This document shows positions 4,615 to 7,521 of a DNA stretch of 7,521 bases, piece after piece. This DNA is from Alphaproteobacteria bacterium (lineage in GTDB: Bacteria > Pseudomonadota > Alphaproteobacteria > Micavibrionales > SZUA-601). The notes below the pieces were generated by a model. It ran no database searches and was not told the DNA's origin. It worked only from the letters and a program-made list of their open reading frames with translations. The stretch is from NCBI GenBank assembly GCA_028290805.1, contig JAQGJA010000086.1, positions 1-7,521 on the forward strand, written 5' to 3'. The translations under genes were made by a program, and so were the position numbers. Numbering within the stretch: the first letter of the stretch is position 1; each line of letters starts with the position of its first letter.

Positions 4615-6192
4615 ATGATCAAGCAAAATCTTCTCCATTTCCTCCGCTGGCTGGATACGCGCAGCGTCCGGCAGGATTACCTGTTGTGTCTGGCGCTGGG
4701 CACGGCCAATGCGCTGGCGATGCCGCCGGTGTATTTGTTTCCGGTGCTGCTGCTTACCTTTCCGCTGTTTATCCGCATGCTGGATAAAGCGCTGACCACG
4801 GCCCAGGCGTTTTTCAAGACGTTCCTGTTCTTTTTTGCTTTTCATGTGGCGGGGCTGTATTGGATTTCCGCCGCTTTGTTTGTGGATATCGGGCATAACT
4901 GGTGGGTGCTGCCGTTTTCCTTGTCGGGGCTGCCCGCGCTGATGGCGGTTTATCCGGCGCTGGCGGTTATTTTGTGGCACCGCATGGCCTGGCAGGGGAC
5001 GGGGCGTTTGATCGCCCTTATCGTCTTGCTGGCTTTGACGGAATGGCTGCGCGGCTGGGTCTTTACCGGGTTTCCCTGGAATAGCTGGGGCTATGCCTGG
5101 ACCGCGTTTTTGCCGGTGATGCAATCGGTCGCCTTGTTTGGCGTATATGGGCTGAGTCTGGCCACGCTGATTTTTGCCGCCCTGCCCGTTTTTTTCGCCC
5201 GCAATTACCAGGAACGCAGCGGGCGGGTTTTTGCCGCCCTTTTCCTGCTGGTCATGGGGGCGCTGATTGCCTGGGGCTTTGGCCGGCTCGCGACAACGTT
5301 GCCGGTGCAGGAGAACCCCTATATCGTCCGCATCGTCCAGCCCAATATCCAGCAGACGATGAAATGGGACCCCGAACTGCGCCTGCGCAACGAGCGTAAA
5401 TTATGGGCGCATACGGTGCAGCAAGCCGATAAAACCCCCGGCATGGTCGTCTGGCCCGAAACCGCCATCCCGCTGATCGACACGATGGATGTACGCCGCC
5501 TGGAAAGCAACGCCACCGAGTTATTGCCCAACAGCACCATCCTGGCCGCAGGCGTATTGGAGGTCGAGATGGATGAACGCAACAAGACCCACTATTTCAA
5601 CCGCCTTAGCCTTTATAACAATACGGGCCGCCGTCTGGGTCATTACGAGAAATTCCATCTGGTGCCGTTCGGCGAGTTTCTGCCTTTCCAGGAATACTGG
5701 CCGGTGACGCCGGTGGCCTTTGCCAATGGCAGCCTGACGCGCGGGGCCGGCGTGACGACCATAGCGCTTGATGGCGTACCCGCTTTCAGCCCGCTGATCT
5801 GTTACGAGGTAATTTTCCCGGGCGCGTCGGCATTGAACAAGCCGCGACCGCAATGGATATTAAATATCACCAATGACGCCTGGTATGGGCGCACTTCGGG
5901 TCCTTATCAGCATCTGGCCATCACGCGCACGCGGGCGATTGAAGAAGGCCTTCCCCTCATCCGCGCTGCCAATACCGGCATTTCCGCCGCCATCGATCCG
6001 TTCGGCCGCATTTTGCAGGCCTTGCCTTTGGGCACCGAAGGCATCATCGACCAGGCCTTGCCCCAAAGCCTCAAACCCACTTTATTTGCCCGTTTCGGCA
6101 ACGGGATTTTCCTGTTGCTGCTGGCCGTATTATGGGGCGTAGCCTGGGGGTTGCAGCGTTTGCGCCTGTCCCATCTGCCGCAATTGCACTGA
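4615..6192 (+). CDS. lnt: Apolipoprotein N-acyltransferase
   Basis: Lnt is an inner-membrane enzyme that adds the third acyl chain, from phospholipid, to the N-terminal cysteine of lipoproteins, the last step of lipoprotein maturation. From ATG 4615 the product has 525 residues, close to the family norm. The N-terminal ~225 residues are a run of hydrophobic helices, including TEWLRGWVFTGFPWNSWGYA at about 142-161, a hallmark of Lnt. The periplasmic nitrilase-like domain carries the catalytic triad: E282 in VVWPETAIP, K346 in HYEKFHLVPFGE (with E354) and C396 in PLICYE. NITNDAWYGRTSGPYQH follows at about 417-433. A final hydrophobic helix (about 495-515) ends the chain. An in-frame ATG at 4603 would add MLQA; neither start has a good ribosome site, and a -10-like element overlaps 4603, so I prefer 4615. 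It is one base from dusA and probably cotranscribed. Confidence 0.96.
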   Translation: MIKQNLLHFLRWLDTRSVRQDYLLCLALGTANALAMPPVYLFPVLLLTFPLFIRMLDKALTTAQAFFKTFLFFFAFHVAGLYWISAALFVDIGHNWWVLPFSLSGLPALMAVYPALAVILWHRMAWQGTGRLIALIVLLALTEWLRGWVFTGFPWNSWGYAWTAFLPVMQSVALFGVYGLSLATLIFAALPVFFARNYQERSGRVFAALFLLVMGALIAWGFGRLATTLPVQENPYIVRIVQPNIQQTMKWDPELRLRNERKLWAHTVQQADKTPGMVVWPETAIPLIDTMDVRRLESNATELLPNSTILAAGVLEVEMDERNKTHYFNRLSLYNNTGRRLGHYEKFHLVPFGEFLPFQEYWPVTPVAFANGSLTRGAGVTTIALDGVPAFSPLICYEVIFPGASALNKPRPQWILNITNDAWYGRTSGPYQHLAITRTRAIEEGLPLIRAANTGISAAIDPFGRILQALPLGTEGIIDQALPQSLKPTLFARFGNGIFLLLLAVLWGVAWGLQRLRLSHLPQLH

Positions 6193-6193
6193 G

Positions 6194-7162
6194 ATGTCGG
6201 TCGACCGCCGGATATCCGTCGCCCCGATGATGGACTGGACCGACCGGCATTGCCGGTTTTTCCATCGTTTGCTTTCACCCAATGCGCTGCTTTATTCCGA
6301 AATGATCCATGCCAATGCGATTGTGCTGGGCGATGCCAGACGGCATTTGTATTTTCGCGCTGAGGAACATCCCGTCGCCCTACAATTGGGCGGGATTGAT
6401 TCTGTGGCGCTGGCGAAAGCAGCCAGGATTGGCCAGGAATTCGGCTATAACGAAATCAATCTCAATTGCGGCTGCCCCAGCGACCGCGTTCAGGCCGGGG
6501 CCTTCGGCGCGTGTTTAATGGCGGAACCGCTGCGCGTGGCCCAAGCCGTCGCGGCGATGCGGGATGTGGTGCAGATACCCGTCACCGTTAAAACGCGCAT
6601 CGGCATCGACAACCAGGACAGTTATGAATTCCTGTGCGACTTCATCGAAACCGTGCATGAAAAAGGCGGCTGTGATGTGTTCATCCTGCACGCCCGCAAG
6701 GCCTGGCTGAAAGGATTAAGCCCCAAGGAAAACCGGGAGAAGCCGCCGCTGGACTGGACCCGCGTGCATCAAATCAAACGCGACTACCCGCAGCTGGAAA
6801 TCATCATCAATGGCGGGTTTGAAAATATGGCGGATATCGGCGCCCAATTCGCCCATGTCAACGGGGTGATGATCGGCCGCAAGGCCTATCACGAGCCCTA
6901 TTTCCTGGCGGAAATGGAGCGGGCGGTTTTTGCTTCAATGGAAGCAGCGCAAATGCCCCATCACCTCTCGCGCGAAACCATCGTGGCACAAATGCTCGCC
7001 TATATGCGCGAAGAACAAGCCAAAGACATTTATCTCAAAAACATCACCCGCCACATGCTAGGGCTTTATCACGCCCAGCCCGTTTCCAAAAAATGGAAGA
7101 ACGCCCTGATGGATGCGGCGAAAGAAAATTCGGTCAGGGCGATTGAGGATTTTCTGGCATAA
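6194..7162 (+). CDS. dusA: tRNA-dihydrouridine(20/20a) synthase DusA
   Basis: DusA is a cytosolic FMN enzyme that uses NADPH to reduce specific uridines in the D-loop of tRNA (positions 20/20a) to dihydrouridine. The 322-residue product is of typical length. The N-terminal SVAPMMDWTDRHCR (8-21) binds FMN. The active-site stretch NLNCGCPSDRVQAGAFGACL (89-108) contains the catalytic cysteine C94, and GCPSDRVQ with FGACLM is diagnostic for the DusA subfamily rather than DusB or DusC. VKTRIGID (132-139), ILHARKAWLKGLSPKENR (164-181), INGG (205-208) and GVMIGRKAYHEPY (224-236) complete the FMN/phosphate and tRNA-contact signatures. The C-terminal helical domain is present in full. The ATG overlaps no ribosome site and begins one base after the lnt stop, so translation is probably coupled. 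The gene converges on the minus-strand Fe-S gene, with 26 bases between stops. Confidence 0.96.
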   Translation: MSVDRRISVAPMMDWTDRHCRFFHRLLSPNALLYSEMIHANAIVLGDARRHLYFRAEEHPVALQLGGIDSVALAKAARIGQEFGYNEINLNCGCPSDRVQAGAFGACLMAEPLRVAQAVAAMRDVVQIPVTVKTRIGIDNQDSYEFLCDFIETVHEKGGCDVFILHARKAWLKGLSPKENREKPPLDWTRVHQIKRDYPQLEIIINGGFENMADIGAQFAHVNGVMIGRKAYHEPYFLAEMERAVFASMEAAQMPHHLSRETIVAQMLAYMREEQAKDIYLKNITRHMLGLYHAQPVSKKWKNALMDAAKENSVRAIEDFLA

Positions 7163-7184
7163 AAAATCCCGCCGAAGCGGGATT
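7161..7184 (-). terminator. Terminator of the Fe-S assembly gene, UUCG loop
   Basis: Read on the minus strand: AATCCCGC, loop TTCG, GCGGGATT, with a six-T run formed by the A run at 7161-7166, whose first Ts are also part of the stem. The C-UUCG-G tetraloop and T run make it a strong terminator in that direction. On the plus strand the loop is CGAA and only GAATTT follows, so it would stop dusA transcripts less efficiently. It begins inside the dusA stop codon. Confidence 0.88.
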
Positions 7185-7188
7185 GAAT

Positions 7189-7521
7189 TTAGGTGTTAAA
7201 ACTTTCGCCACAGCCGCAACGCGATTTTTCGTTGGGATTTTTAAAGGTAAAGCCTTCCTCGATATCGTTCGAGACGTAATCGATCGTGGTGCCCAGTAAA
7301 TACATCATCGAGGACGGATCGACCAGAACCTTGATCCCGTCTTTTTCGACGATTTCGTCTTCTTCGTCCTGGGTCTTGGCGTATTCCATGAAATAAGCCA
7401 TGCCGGAACAGCCGCGGGCCTTGATGCCGACGCGCAGGCCGATCACGCCCTCGCCCGCTTCCAGCAGGCGCTCGCGGATCTGGTTGGCGGCGTTTTCAGT
7501 GACGTTTAGGATAGTTGGTGA
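7189..7521 (-). CDS. A-type Fe-S cluster assembly protein (IscA/SufA/HesB family), N-terminus outside window
   Basis: A-type carriers receive Fe-S clusters or iron and pass them to apo-proteins. The frame runs from the stop at 7189-7191 through the right edge, giving 110 visible residues (starting SPTILNVTENAANQI), probably lacking only the first one or few. The three ligand cysteines are present: C38 in ARGCSGMAY, and C102 and C104 in the terminal SRCGCGESF. This spacing corresponds to Cys35, Cys99 and Cys101 of E. coli IscA. LLGTTIDYVSNDIEEGFTFKNPN before the CGC motif is typical of the family. A GTG at 7446 is in frame but would delete the conserved N-terminal 25 residues, so it is not the start. 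IscA, SufA and ErpA cannot be separated from this fragment. In an alphaproteobacterium the last gene of a suf operon is a likely setting, but the upstream genes are not visible. Confidence 0.93.
   Translation of the reverse strand, partial: SPTILNVTENAANQIRERLLEAGEGVIGLRVGIKARGCSGMAYFMEYAKTQDEEDEIVEKDGIKVLVDPSSMMYLLGTTIDYVSNDIEEGFTFKNPNEKSRCGCGESFNT

Noticed and set aside
4606..5124. 172-codon minus-strand open frame
   Set aside because: Antisense of the lnt membrane domain. Its Gln/Arg/Pro-rich composition is a shadow effect.
7444..7446. GTG at 7446 (minus strand) as start of the Fe-S gene
   Set aside because: The frame continues upstream to the window edge with family-like residues (SPTILNVTENAA...), so the GTG is an internal valine codon.
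1..7521. CRISPR array, tRNA, rRNA, prophage or toxin-antitoxin content
   Set aside because: No regularly spaced repeats, no cloverleaf or rRNA-like segments, and no phage or toxin genes were found. The excisionase-like domain is not accompanied by an integrase or attachment sites.

Overview
The window looks like chromosomal core sequence from an alphaproteobacterium of moderate GC. This is judged from the xseB-ispA pairing, the bS21 sequence, the A-type Fe-S carrier and the overall gene set. I cannot place it to genus. Nearly all of it is housekeeping DNA. No gap between genes exceeds about 190 bases, and I see no tRNA, rRNA, CRISPR array or transposase.

Layout. Positions 1-515 hold the C-terminal part of the membrane prenyltransferase UbiA. 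Positions 565-2844 form a tight plus-strand array: xseB (exonuclease VII small subunit), ispA (farnesyl/geranylgeranyl diphosphate synthase) and two genes I do not recognise, one soluble and one membrane-anchored. ORFs in this array are separated by 13, 2 and 0 bases. A near-consensus promoter lies so close to xseB that its transcript should be almost leaderless. Positions 2848-3209 are an rpsU (bS21) unit with its own probable promoter, an 11-bp 5' hairpin, an extended Shine-Dalgarno, a TTG start and a strong terminator.

Positions 3281-4559 are a single-gene island. The gene encodes an excisionase/MerR-type helix-turn-helix fused to a PilT/GspE-like domain that has lost the Walker A lysine, the Walker B glutamate and a His-box histidine. 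Its promoter overlaps three GGAT elements phased at exactly 10 bp, a plausible operator for the gene's own DNA-binding domain. The gene ends at an 83-bp palindromic, MITE-like repeat. This is the most unusual part of the window.

Positions 4615-7162 encode lnt (apolipoprotein N-acyltransferase) and dusA (tRNA-dihydrouridine synthase A), one base apart. At the right edge, convergent on the minus strand, is the C-terminal bulk of an IscA/SufA-type Fe-S assembly protein, with a UUCG-loop terminator between it and dusA.

Functional links: ispA supplies prenyl diphosphate of the kind UbiA uses (via a longer chain) for ubiquinone. Lnt and the Fe-S carrier are general envelope and cofactor functions. 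The HTH/pseudo-ATPase gene has no obvious functional link to its neighbours.
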